DNA from: UBA3064 sp023258775
Lineage (GTDB): Bacteria > Pseudomonadota > Gammaproteobacteria > Burkholderiales > Burkholderiaceae_E
Length of the DNA stretch: 58,611 bases
Assembly (NCBI GenBank): GCA_044355655.1
Contig: JBIKXS010000018.1
Coordinates: 1 to 58,611, forward strand
Direction: 5' to 3'
Shown here: one piece after another, positions 36,586 through 44,808 of the stretch
Layout: every line of letters begins with the position of its first letter
Numbering within the stretch: the first letter of the stretch is position 1
Notes under the pieces: model-generated
What the model was told of the DNA's origin: nothing
Databases searched by the model: none
What the model saw: the letters and a program-made list of their open reading frames with translations, nothing else
Position numbers and translations under genes: made by a program

Positions 36586-36882
36586 TTAAACCGCTTCGAT
36601 CACACGCATATCGCGTACAACAGCATTACCAACGAGCTTTGCAACTGCCTCCTGATATGCAGGACTGTCATAAGCTGCGAGCGCTTGCTCAAGGCTATCG
36701 AACTCCACAAGCACCGTGCGATTCATTTTTCCATGCTCCTTGACAGCTGCAGGCATGCCTCGAGCCAGGAATCGCCCTCCCGCTGCCATAAGCGCAGGCG
36801 CAGCGAGTGCCGCGTAGGCTGCAAGCGCGTCTTGATTATTGACTTCGTGGTAAGCACTGATGAGGTAGGCCTTTTTGGTCAT
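36586..36882 (-). CDS. DUF1330 family protein
   Basis: A 98-aa dimeric alpha/beta-barrel protein of the DUF1330 type: opening AYLISAYHEVNNQDALAAY, then GGRFLARGM, VLVEFDSLEQALAAYDSPAYQEA and a final strand ending VRDMRVIEAV. The start at 36882 is preferred because the domain begins there; an extension to 36936 is open but unrelated. The family is of unknown function. It is 22 bp upstream of the GST gene and probably co-transcribed. Confidence 0.82.
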   Translation of the reverse strand: MTKKAYLISAYHEVNNQDALAAYAALAAPALMAAGGRFLARGMPAAVKEHGKMNRTVLVEFDSLEQALAAYDSPAYQEAVAKLVGNAVVRDMRVIEAV

Positions 36883-36920
36883 TGGATCAATCCCATGTAA
36901 TGAATGAATTATTAAGTCTT

Positions 36921-36971
36921 CAAATTCTTGAGCCAAATTCTTTGCAAATTTATTCTCTGATTATTCTCTGA
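36921..36971. repeat. Short A/T-rich direct repeats upstream of DUF1330 gene
   Basis: CAAATTCTT occurs at 36921 and 36934 and CAAATT again at 36945; directly after, TTATTCTCTGA is tandemly duplicated at 36950 and 36961. This lies between the serine hydrolase stop and the DUF1330 start, probably overlapping the promoter of the DUF1330-GST pair. Confidence 0.6.
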
Positions 36972-37005
36972 CCCTAGCAAAGGCCCTATCGCTCATACCT
37001 GACCG

Positions 37006-38178
37006 CTAAGCATGGAGGCCCTGATAGACCGCTGACTCAAACGAGAGGAAAGTCGGCAGTGATTCTTGATCGGCAAATGGAAAGAGCTGGGTCATGTAAA
37101 CACCTGCCAATCCAGTTCTCTGATCGATCCAGTAATAAGAATTAGCAAGGCCAGCCCACATCAAACCACCAGCAGGCCGACCCGTACTTAAGTCTTCATG
37201 GTTGACTTGAAAGGCGAGGCTCCAACTCTTTGCCGAACCAGGGAAAAACTCAGCGTCATTCGTAAGCGGTATCGCAGCTTGCAGACCTGTTACTCGACAA
37301 TCGCCCATTTGGTTTTGCCCGAGTGCCCAAACAGACTCTGGCTTGAGTACGCGCTCTCCGCCGAGTTGGCCATTGTTCAGAATCATCCTAAGAAATCGGA
37401 GGTAATCGCCAGCGGTACCGTAAAGTCCACCTCCACCCATCTCAAACTCAGGATCTTGGGGCAACTCGAAAGGAAATGGCGTCAGCGTGCCATCTGGCCC
37501 GCGTAAGTGGATCGACGATAAGCGCTCACGCATGGCCGTTGTAATTTTAAATGCGGTACTTCGCATCCCAAGAGGCTCGAAGAGATGGTCATGCATATAG
37601 CTGCCAAGTGTCTTGCCGCTTACTGCCTCAACCATCTTCCCGGCCCAGTCGATATTGATCCCATACTCCCAGCGCTCACCAGGATCAAAGAGCAAAGGCA
37701 GCGTAAGCGCTTTATTCTTGCATTCCGTCACACTAGGAATACCCAGCGCCGCTTGCAGCTTTTGGATGTCGGTATTCCATATTTCATAACTAAATCCAGC
37801 ACTGTGGGTTAACAGGTGCCGCAAGCTGATTGGGCGCTTTGGCGCCCTGTAAGTTGGCATGCCCGCACTGTCAAAACCTGTGAGCACCTGAACATCAGCG
37901 AGCTCAGGAAGGATGGCACTTGCCGGTGCGTCCAGATCGATTAGTCCTCGTTCAACACATTGAACTGCACATACCGAAGTAATCGCCTTCGTCATGGAAG
38001 CGATCCAGCACACGGTATCGACTGTCATCGCCGCGCCGCTGTCGATCAATCGTTCGCCAAATGCGCCTTCGTAAAGCGTCTCTTCACGCGAGCAAACCAT
38101 GGCAACAATGCCCGGCAGCTTCTTGGTCTGAACAGCAGACTGAAATATTTGGTTAATAGCAGCAGAATTCAATTTCAT
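37006..38178 (-). CDS. Beta-lactamase-fold serine hydrolase (class C/EstB-like)
   Basis: A 390-aa penicillin-binding-protein-like hydrolase. The SxxK motif SMTK is at residues 61-64, and the YxN-type element YGIN is near residue 168. No signal peptide is visible, so it is probably cytoplasmic and acts as an esterase or amidase rather than as a resistance enzyme. The start is well supported by AAGGAGG 6 bp ahead. Upstream DNA carries three 34-bp tandem repeats. A second protein of this fold, encoded at 42452, is only distantly similar, which speaks against a recent duplication. Confidence 0.88.
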   Translation of the reverse strand: MKLNSAAINQIFQSAVQTKKLPGIVAMVCSREETLYEGAFGERLIDSGAAMTVDTVCWIASMTKAITSVCAVQCVERGLIDLDAPASAILPELADVQVLTGFDSAGMPTYRAPKRPISLRHLLTHSAGFSYEIWNTDIQKLQAALGIPSVTECKNKALTLPLLFDPGERWEYGINIDWAGKMVEAVSGKTLGSYMHDHLFEPLGMRSTAFKITTAMRERLSSIHLRGPDGTLTPFPFELPQDPEFEMGGGGLYGTAGDYLRFLRMILNNGQLGGERVLKPESVWALGQNQMGDCRVTGLQAAIPLTNDAEFFPGSAKSWSLAFQVNHEDLSTGRPAGGLMWAGLANSYYWIDQRTGLAGVYMTQLFPFADQESLPTFLSFESAVYQGLHA

Positions 38179-38189
38179 CGTCGACCTCC

Positions 38190-38290
38190 TTGTTCTCGCC
38201 TAAGCATTGCCCTCGTCTTCACCTTGTTCTCGCCTAAACTTTGTCCTCCACTTCACCTTATCCTCGCTTAAACTTTGCCCATCGCTAAAG
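38190..38290. repeat. Three 34-bp tandem repeats upstream of serine hydrolase gene
   Basis: Units start at 38190, 38224 and 38258 with a constant period of 34 bp; the first two differ at about seven bases and the third is more diverged. They begin 12 bp before the hydrolase start codon and abut its ribosome site, so they lie in the 5' leader or promoter. There is no separate spacer between units. The remainder of the 320-bp gap (38291-38498) shows no gene and no clear signal. Confidence 0.85.
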
Positions 38291-38498
38291 ATAGCGGCTT
38301 TAAGCACCAATATCATCAACGAGCATTTCACGAAGTTCAATTTGTCTCAACCCCCCTTGTAATCGATCACAGATCATTGGGGCATGTCTTTTTGTTGCCT
38401 AAGACTGGGTACCATCTGATTCCCAACCGACTTGACGAAAAACTGATTGTTAAGCGAGCTTATCAATCATGACCTTCGGTAAACCAAACACATTTCGA

Positions 38499-39824
38499 CT
38501 ACTTTAGTCTTAAATCTATGACGCTATAAATCATTTCTCTAAGGTTAGCGCGACTTGGCGTTCCGCCAAGAAAACGGTCGTCATCATGTGAAATAAGCAA
38601 ACGGCAGTCAGTGCCGATTACTGCCATACCCTCGGATTTGTGCGAAAAGTGGACAAGAAGCCCTTGCTCGTCGCGCAAAGGGCTAGGTTTTTCTCCGATA
38701 TCAAATTGCTCCCTTTTTTGACTTAGCAGAAACCCGTCCATTCGAGAACCCGATTCAGCGCTCAATAAAAAGAACAAGCGATCGTGCTCCTGACAATACT
38801 CAATCGACGATAAGCCTAGACCTGGTAACAAAGCTTGCCTGTCTTCTCGTGAGACTTGTGAGACTTCGGGAGAGGTTTGTGAGACTTCGGGAGAGGCTTG
38901 TGAAACTGCGGGAGAGGTTTGTGAAACTGCAGGAGGCGCTTGCGAGTCGTCGCGAGTAAGTAGATCAGAAGGTTGCCAATCTGCAACGAGCCTCACATCA
39001 TCGAGCAAACGCAGCCCATGCTCGCTATCCAAAACATATCGTAATTCAATGACAAGAAAGCGAAATACTGGCTCACGAAAGCTCGAACCGGTTTCCCGAA
39101 TCCCAACGAGCAGACGACGCCCTGGCAGTGCCGCAAGGCCTTCGATTTTGAAGTAGCTTGATTTGACTTGGCTCTCCAGCAAAGCCCTAAGCTTGATCGA
39201 ACTTAGCTGCCCGTTTCGTTCACTTCGCGCTACGAGGCGCGCCCGCTCAATTTGACCTCGCGGCCAAAAAAATAGTGCATTAAAGCGGTCAAATCGCGGA
39301 TTTAGGGAATCAAAGCGATCAAAAGCGGTGATCGCAAAGTCGATTGGATCGTCGACCGACTGCGCTGCTGCTTCAAATTTCGAGGCATGGTCAAGCGGTG
39401 AATTCGGCCCCGCCCGCAGCGCTGTGAGATAGGTTTCCGTGTCTCGTGCCGTCCCAACGCCATCTGATGCAGGCTTCGATTGGTGTGAAGCCTTCGGCAA
39501 TAGCGACGCTGTAAGGCTGACCGGCAGCAACGCATGTGATTTATCGTTAAAAAACCACAAGCGTCCTTCGTGGTGGACAAGTGCCGATAGCTCACACGCA
39601 AGTGTTGGATCCTCACGCTGATCGGCTGGCAAAAAATCAAAGCATGCGCTAACGACATGCGTTTGCTGTCGCACCATCACGCGTTCAGCGGCCAAAACAG
39701 GGCTAACGCATAGGGACACAGCGCATAACCCTAGCCAGAGCACCGAGCGTCTGGTGAACAAAATCACACGAGCACCAATCTCAATGCACGCTTCAGACTG
39801 TTCAATGTAAGTCCGCAACGCCAC
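38499..39824 (-). CDS. Secreted protein of unknown function with in-frame 7-residue repeats
   Basis: A 441-aa protein with an N-terminal export signal (RRSVLWLGLCAVSLCVSPVLAAE). The mature part has regularly spaced hydrophobic strands (for example LVHHEGRLWFFNDKS, FKIEGLAALPGRRLLVGIRE, GLGLSSIEYC, FSHKSEGMAVIG) that resemble beta-propeller or phytase-like esterase proteins; I do not recognise the family with confidence. Near residue 300 a tandem repeat reads roughly SPAVSQT four times. The first codon is GTG at 39824, and an internal GTG at 39767 just before the signal core is an alternative start. No neighbour suggests a role. Confidence 0.65.
   Translation of the reverse strand: MALRTYIEQSEACIEIGARVILFTRRSVLWLGLCAVSLCVSPVLAAERVMVRQQTHVVSACFDFLPADQREDPTLACELSALVHHEGRLWFFNDKSHALLPVSLTASLLPKASHQSKPASDGVGTARDTETYLTALRAGPNSPLDHASKFEAAAQSVDDPIDFAITAFDRFDSLNPRFDRFNALFFWPRGQIERARLVARSERNGQLSSIKLRALLESQVKSSYFKIEGLAALPGRRLLVGIRETGSSFREPVFRFLVIELRYVLDSEHGLRLLDDVRLVADWQPSDLLTRDDSQAPPAVSQTSPAVSQASPEVSQTSPEVSQVSREDRQALLPGLGLSSIEYCQEHDRLFFLLSAESGSRMDGFLLSQKREQFDIGEKPSPLRDEQGLLVHFSHKSEGMAVIGTDCRLLISHDDDRFLGGTPSRANLREMIYSVIDLRLK
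38855..38938. repeat. Four 21-bp tandem repeats coding for a 7-residue unit
   Basis: Units start at 38855, 38876, 38897 and 38918 with exact 21-bp period; units 1 and 2 differ by a single base. On the minus strand they encode Ser/Pro/Val/Gln-rich heptads in a probable linker. A shorter diverged copy follows. The high identity suggests recent slippage. Confidence 0.85.
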
Positions 39825-39926
39825 AGTTGCAAATACTTACAAGTGATTGGCAAAACGCCTTGGTGAAAACGCTTTGGGTAAGCACAATCGCGCTCGATAC
39901 TGCCTTGTCCAATTGGAGAACACATC

Positions 39927-40478
39927 ATGTCAGGTGGCGCTCATGTTGATCCGTCAAATAAAAAGATTGCTTTATTAATCTCTATTCTCGCACTCATCCT
40001 TGCCATTTCTGAGACCCTAGGCAATGGGGCGCAGACCAAAGCACTTGCCGCAAACATCGAAGCCTCGAATCTTTGGAACTTCTTCCAAGCCAAAACGGTA
40101 AGGATGACCGTACTGCGTTCCTCGGCCGAAGCCATGGAGACCGAGGCTGCAGGTAAGCCAAGCCCCGCTGTAGCCGCACAAATCGAGAAGTGGCGGAAAA
40201 CCGCAGAACGTTATGATAATGAACCAGAGACCAATGAGGGTCGCAAACAGTTGATGGCACGTGCAAAGGCGCTTGAGGCATCCCGAGACCTTGCCATGGC
40301 GGCCTATCACCAGTACGAGATCGCTTCCGCCGCAGTGCAGATTGCAATCGTGCTTGCATCGTCGGCAGTGATTACAGGCTTGAGCGCGCTCACTATTGCT
40401 GCTTTCGGGCTTGGACTTATTGGGATAGCCTTCACCTTAGTGGGTCTGCTTGCGCCAACTGCGATTCATATTTTCTAG
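39927..40478 (+). CDS. DUF4337 family membrane protein
   Basis: A 183-aa protein with a helix near the N-terminus (ALLISILALILAISETLG), a polar middle of about 90 residues containing EASNLWNFFQAKTVR, and two C-terminal helices. This arrangement and the WxxFQAK segment match the DUF4337 family, whose function is unknown. A GGAGA sits 9 bp before the ATG. A good terminator hairpin follows the stop, so it is likely a single-gene transcript. Confidence 0.82.
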   Translation: MSGGAHVDPSNKKIALLISILALILAISETLGNGAQTKALAANIEASNLWNFFQAKTVRMTVLRSSAEAMETEAAGKPSPAVAAQIEKWRKTAERYDNEPETNEGRKQLMARAKALEASRDLAMAAYHQYEIASAAVQIAIVLASSAVITGLSALTIAAFGLGLIGIAFTLVGLLAPTAIHIF

Positions 40479-40482
40479 GACA

Positions 40483-40509
40483 CGCCAAGCGCATCGCTTG
40501 CGTATTTTT
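40483..40509 (+). terminator. Rho-independent terminator after DUF4337 gene
   Basis: CAAGCG and CGCTTG form a perfect stem around a CAT loop, extended by an outer CGC/GCG with one bulge, then TATTTTT. It starts 5 bp after the stop codon. The remaining 220 bp up to terC are A/T-rich and hold no gene I can recognise. Confidence 0.75.
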
Positions 40510-40732
40510 CAAGTCAATCGAAGCAAAGTTTAAAGTTAAATACCCCAAAGACTTTCTGGAGCTTTCTTGCTTACTCATCAATGACCGAATCTGGATAAGG
40601 ATATTGATTGAGGCTTGTCGAACAGAAATTTTCATTCTTCGGTTTTTACATAAAGACTAAGCATTTAATATCGAAATAATCGGCGTAATTTCCTGGCTAT
40701 GCTTGCTGTTCTAACCTGCAAGCGGATTGACT

Positions 40733-41482
40733 ATGACCGAACTTTTGCTGAGTCCAGAAGCCTGGATTGCCTTTGCAACCCTCACTGCACTTGAACTAGT
40801 GCTCGGTATAGACAATATAATTTTCATATCGATTCTTGTCGACCGGCTTCCACTACATCAACGAGAGTTGGCAAGAAAGCTTGGACTTGCCATGGCGATG
40901 TTTATGCGCATTGGATTGCTCTTAATCCTGTCATGGATCATCGGCTTGGTGGCGCCGCTTTTCACCGTGTTTGGCCAGGCAATTTCTGGGCGCGACTTGA
41001 TCCTGATTGCCGGAGGTCTCTTTCTCGTCTGGAAAAGCACCTCTGAAATTCATCATGCCATCGAAGGCGCAGAACCATCAGCGCAATCCAAAGCGGCTAG
41101 TGGTTTTTCTTCAGTCATCGTTCAAATCATGGTCGTTGACCTTGTTTTCTCGCTCGATTCGATCATTACTGCCGTCGGAATGGTTGACGACCTGAGGATT
41201 ATGATTAGCGCTGTGATCGCCTCCGTTGCACTCATGATGATCTTTGCCAAGCCTATTGGTCGATTCGTTTCTGATCATCCAACGGTGAAAATGCTTGCTC
41301 TGAGCTTTTTAGTGGTTGTTGGCGTTGTATTGATCGCCGAGGGTTTTGATCACCATGTACCCAAGGGCTATGTCTACTTCGCGATGGCCTTTTCGCTGAT
41401 TGTGGAATTGCTGAACATTCGATTGAGGAAGCGAGGTGCCCCTGTGAATCTTCACGATAGCCGGATTCCAGGTGATCGCTAA
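40733..41482 (+). CDS. TerC-family integral membrane protein
   Basis: A 249-aa protein of seven helices. The TerC signatures ELVLGIDNIIFI (helix 1, with the acidic and Asn residues) and VDLVFSLDSIITAVGM (middle) are both present and carry the aspartates thought to bind metal. The family takes part in manganese export or in metalation of secreted proteins and was first known from tellurite resistance. ATG at 40733 matches the family start; a TTG 6 bp earlier is less likely. I did not find a manganese riboswitch in the leader. Confidence 0.92.
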   Translation: MTELLLSPEAWIAFATLTALELVLGIDNIIFISILVDRLPLHQRELARKLGLAMAMFMRIGLLLILSWIIGLVAPLFTVFGQAISGRDLILIAGGLFLVWKSTSEIHHAIEGAEPSAQSKAASGFSSVIVQIMVVDLVFSLDSIITAVGMVDDLRIMISAVIASVALMMIFAKPIGRFVSDHPTVKMLALSFLVVVGVVLIAEGFDHHVPKGYVYFAMAFSLIVELLNIRLRKRGAPVNLHDSRIPGDR

Positions 41483-41546
41483 GGCCGGATTGATGCTAAA
41501 CGCGGAATTTGCCCATACTGCTCACCTCGATTAGACTCCGACTCCG

Positions 41547-42032
41547 ATGACTGCCGAATTCGATATTCACACAGGGAAAGATGACCGCCAATCACTGATT
41601 GTGATATTCGAACCTCATACGCATCGCAAGTTTCTAGAGGGTTTTTTGCATCGGATTGAACAAGTCAATCAGACCTATGAAGACGAGGTCATTGCAATAA
41701 CGGCGGAAAACCTACAACAGATAAGAACCGCTATTGAAACTGCAAAACCAGATGAGCACATGGTCTGTTTGCTTCTTCGATACCCCAACAAGGTCATGAT
41801 TCCCTACGGTTCGGATCTTTTCCCAGCCGATGACCTCGATAGCATCGTCAATAGCGCGCACAATTGCCTCGACATGATTCGCGAGGTCAACGACGGCGAG
41901 CTGATTTACCGGCATGTTCACTACACATTTAATAAGCTTATTGCTTTTACAATTGGCTGCGTTTGTAATGTGAAACTGCTCGAAGAACAGTTAGCTCGCG
42001 CCAAAGCACAGCTGATTCAGCAGTCATCCTGA
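41547..42032 (+). CDS. Conserved-looking protein of unknown function
   Basis: I do not recognise this 161-aa protein. It is soluble, slightly acidic, with a first strand LIVIFEPHTHRKFLEGF, a middle YPNKVMIPYGSDLFPADDLDSI and a C-terminal helical stretch holding a Cys-x-Cys (GCVCN) and ending with an amphipathic helix. Good codon use, the ordered length and lack of overlapping genes support its being real. It lies between terC (64 bp) and the cupin gene (5 bp) on the same strand; the close gap to the cupin suggests co-transcription. Confidence 0.7.
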   Translation: MTAEFDIHTGKDDRQSLIVIFEPHTHRKFLEGFLHRIEQVNQTYEDEVIAITAENLQQIRTAIETAKPDEHMVCLLLRYPNKVMIPYGSDLFPADDLDSIVNSAHNCLDMIREVNDGELIYRHVHYTFNKLIAFTIGCVCNVKLLEEQLARAKAQLIQQSS

Positions 42033-42037
42033 ATCAA

Positions 42038-42412
42038 TTGATGACTCATACAAATAACGAAACAACGGAAATTATGGACACAACGCTTGCTCCGATTCAA
42101 CATCCCGCAGATGGCATAAGCGTCTTCGATGAAGCAGGTTTTGCACGATTTGGACAACAAGCCAAGCAATTAGGTTTCGATGAAGTAATTGTGCGGCGCT
42201 GGGATCCTGAAGTGTTTATCGATACTCACACGCACTCATTCAAAGTCCAAGCCGTGGTCGTGGAAGGCAGCATGTTGCTAAGTCTTAGCGGTGCAGCATG
42301 CGAGCTTGATGCAGGGAGCAAATTCTCGCTTGATTTTGATACCCCGCATGCCGAGCGCTATGGCCCTAAAGGCGCTGTTTATTGGGTTGCAAGACGTAAT
42401 CAGCGGCCTTGA
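42038..42412 (+). CDS. Small cupin-domain protein
   Basis: A 124-aa single-cupin protein. The first cupin motif is seen as DTHTHSFKVQAVVVEGSM (two His in TH-T-H) and the second as FSLDFDTPHAERYGPKG with a His, so a metal site is plausible. ATGs at 42038, 42041 and 42074 are possible; the last is closest to the domain start and has GGAAATT ahead. The family ranges from binding proteins to dioxygenases; the function here is unknown. Confidence 0.8.
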   Translation: MMTHTNNETTEIMDTTLAPIQHPADGISVFDEAGFARFGQQAKQLGFDEVIVRRWDPEVFIDTHTHSFKVQAVVVEGSMLLSLSGAACELDAGSKFSLDFDTPHAERYGPKGAVYWVARRNQRP

Positions 42413-42451
42413 ATTAACAAGCCTGGGGCCGTAGTCGCGGCGAATATAGTT

Positions 42452-43687
42452 ATGCATGACGCGCAAAGTAGTGATCCAATCAAGATGGGTTGGATGCAGG
42501 GTTTTCCGCCCGCTGAAAGTCAGCGGATCATGGTCAGCGATGCAAGCGCCTATCGCTTCCCGCAAATCCGATGGTCTTTTTCTCACTACCAAGAACTTTA
42601 CCCGACGCGACCCATCGATCGAGGCAGCGGTCCAACACAGCAACTCAGCCTTAAGCTCAGGGATGATTTGGATGCGATCTGTTTTAAGCCTATCGGTGCT
42701 AACGAGCCAATGCGATGGGATCAATCACTTGAAAAGAATTTCACCGATGGCATCGTTGTTCTGCATCGCGGGGTGAGGATTTACGAACGTTATTTCGGTG
42801 CCTTAAGCGAGCGACAGCATCACCTGTGCGCCTCGGTCACGAAATCTTTTGTTGGGACATTGGCTGCCTGGCTTATCAACGACGGTCGCCTCGATCCCAA
42901 AGAGCCGGTTATCCGATGGATCCCCGAGTTGTCAGCAAGTGGTTTTGCTCAAGCGACGCTTGAACAAGTCGTGCATATGACGACCGCAATTCGCTATGAC
43001 GAAACCTATGCCAACCCTGAAGCAGATATTTGGAAACATTTAAAGGCCGGTGGCGTGTTTCCCCGCTTAGCGAACGATCAAGGCCCAAACTGTTTTACTG
43101 ATTATTTGCAAACAGTTGTGCAATCGGGTGTTCATGGTCAGCAGTTCGCTTATCGAACGCCGAATACCGATGTACTCGGCTGGATACTTAAGCGCGTGAG
43201 TAATCAATCCTTATCCGAGATGATTGCCGAACGTATTTGGCAGCCGATGGGCGCGGAACGGGATGCAGCGATTCAGATCGACAGCATTGGGTTTGAATTT
43301 GCTGGAGGCGGACTCTTGTCGGTGTTGCGCGACCTAGCCCGCTTTGGCGAAATGATGAGACTTGATGGCCAACTTGGCGGTCGTCAAATCATACCTAAGG
43401 CAGTTATTCGAGCGATTCGCAAGGGCGGGGAACAGGCAAAATTTGCAAACGCAGGCTACACGACCTTGCCGGGCTGGAGCTATGGCTTTATGTGGTGGCA
43501 TGCACATGATGAACACGAGGTTTTCACAGCCCGTGGCGTGCACGGTCAAACCATTTATATCGATCCAAAAGCCGAAATGGTCATTGCCCGTTTTGCAAGC
43601 CACCCTATTGCAGCCAATGCGCACATCGACCCTCATTCACTACCCGCTTATCGAGCGCTTGCCGAGCATTTGCTTCGCGAATCCTGA
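42452..43687 (+). CDS. Beta-lactamase-fold serine hydrolase (6-aminohexanoate-dimer hydrolase-like)
   Basis: A 411-aa hydrolase with the SxxK motif SVTK (Ser128, Lys131) and a Tyr-containing AYRTPNTDVLGWIL segment near residue 230, matching the NylB-like group that hydrolyses small amides or esters. The N-terminal block MGWMQGFPP is common in this group, so ATG at 42485 is an alternative to 42452. A conserved HG-Q-like segment (GVHGQTIYIDPKAE) near residue 365 replaces the KTG motif. It precedes the nitronate monooxygenase by 5 bp. The natural substrate is unknown. Confidence 0.85.
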   Translation: MHDAQSSDPIKMGWMQGFPPAESQRIMVSDASAYRFPQIRWSFSHYQELYPTRPIDRGSGPTQQLSLKLRDDLDAICFKPIGANEPMRWDQSLEKNFTDGIVVLHRGVRIYERYFGALSERQHHLCASVTKSFVGTLAAWLINDGRLDPKEPVIRWIPELSASGFAQATLEQVVHMTTAIRYDETYANPEADIWKHLKAGGVFPRLANDQGPNCFTDYLQTVVQSGVHGQQFAYRTPNTDVLGWILKRVSNQSLSEMIAERIWQPMGAERDAAIQIDSIGFEFAGGGLLSVLRDLARFGEMMRLDGQLGGRQIIPKAVIRAIRKGGEQAKFANAGYTTLPGWSYGFMWWHAHDEHEVFTARGVHGQTIYIDPKAEMVIARFASHPIAANAHIDPHSLPAYRALAEHLLRES

Positions 43688-43692
43688 TAGCC

Positions 43693-44799
43693 ATGTCCTC
43701 TGACAGCTTCAAAGCGATGATCAAGCGCCTGCGTTTGCCGGTGATCCAAGCACCGATGGCAGGCGGACCTTGTACCGTGAATTTCGTGGCGAGCGTGCTT
43801 AAGGAAGGAATTATCGGCAGTTTTGGCTTTGCCTACAGTCAGGCCGAAACGATCCGCAGCGAGTTAAGCGCGGTACGCCAAATGGCAACAGGACCGGTCA
43901 ATGCCAATTTTTTTATCTTTCCAGCGCTTCATGCACCAAATGAAGCGGACTTGGCGCAAGCCGCCCAGGCGTTGCGTCGCCTTGATATATTTGATGCTTG
44001 GTCAACAGATCATCGGTACAACCCGCAGCTTCTTGATCAATCCATGCAAAAGGCAAACACTGCGCCATTCTTTCCTTCGCTTTACGATCAGCTCGAAGCT
44101 GTTTGGTCAGTCCGCCCTGAACTCTTGAGTTTTCACTTTGGCCTGCCTCCGAGTTGGGTGTTTGAAAAAGCACATAGCCTGCAAATTCCCATCTTAATTA
44201 GCGCAAGCACACTATCGGAAGCGCTTGTCATCGAGGGCAGCGGCGCTGCAGCAATCATTGCCCAGGGTATTGAGGCTGGCGGCCATCGCGGCTACTTTGA
44301 CGCTGCCGCCTCTTTATGCCCTCATGACGCTTTGACAACACTTGATCTGGTCGAGGAAGTTTCCATTCACTGCAAACTGCCGGTCGTAGCCGCCGGTGGC
44401 ATCATGAACGGGCAAGCAATCCGAGCGGCCATTGATCGCGGTGCCTGTGCCGTCCAGATGGGAACAGCCTTTCTGGCCTGCGATGAAAGCGGTGCAAGTA
44501 TCGAACACAAGCGATTACTCACTGAGGAACCTAACCGGGGTACGGTCTTCACGCGTGCGTTTTCTGGAAGATATGCAAGAGGGATTTGTAACCGTTTCAC
44601 CGAATCAATGCACGATCGCCCTGTTCTTCCCTTTCCGCAACAAAACACCTTAACTGGGGCGCTGCGACAACGCAGCGCCCAAATCGGCGATCCAGAGTAT
44701 CAGAGCCTTTGGGCAGGCACGGGCTATTCACAATGTCGCACAGAATCAGTGAAGGAATTGATTGCTCGTTTAGAACAAAACGACCGCATATCGAACTAG
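43693..44799 (+). CDS. Nitronate monooxygenase / 2-nitropropane dioxygenase-like flavoprotein
   Basis: A 368-aa FMN TIM-barrel protein. The start PVIQAPMAGGPC, the FMN-binding segments GIEAGGHRG and PVVAAGGIMNGQAI, and GACAVQMGTAFLACDESG are the family signatures. The His in GGHRG lies where the catalytic base of nitronate monooxygenases is found. The enzymes oxidise nitronates, such as propionate 3-nitronate, to carbonyl compounds and nitrite; some relatives are enoyl-ACP reductases (FabK). It follows the serine hydrolase by 5 bp and is convergent with ahpF, 9 bp away. Confidence 0.9.
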   Translation: MSSDSFKAMIKRLRLPVIQAPMAGGPCTVNFVASVLKEGIIGSFGFAYSQAETIRSELSAVRQMATGPVNANFFIFPALHAPNEADLAQAAQALRRLDIFDAWSTDHRYNPQLLDQSMQKANTAPFFPSLYDQLEAVWSVRPELLSFHFGLPPSWVFEKAHSLQIPILISASTLSEALVIEGSGAAAIIAQGIEAGGHRGYFDAAASLCPHDALTTLDLVEEVSIHCKLPVVAAGGIMNGQAIRAAIDRGACAVQMGTAFLACDESGASIEHKRLLTEEPNRGTVFTRAFSGRYARGICNRFTESMHDRPVLPFPQQNTLTGALRQRSAQIGDPEYQSLWAGTGYSQCRTESVKELIARLEQNDRISN

Positions 44800-44808
44800 C
44801 GTCGACCA

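Noticed and set aside
38190..38290. CRISPR array from the 34-bp repeats
   Set aside because: The units are directly adjacent with no spacers, and no cas gene is nearby.
40510..40732. Manganese (yybP-ykoY) riboswitch before terC
   Set aside because: The leader is A/T-rich but I could not find the paired conserved internal-loop sequences of that riboswitch.
37006..43687. Recent duplication of the two beta-lactamase-fold hydrolases
   Set aside because: They share the fold and an SxxK motif only (SMTK versus SVTK); lengths, N-termini and C-terminal motifs differ, so they belong to different subfamilies.
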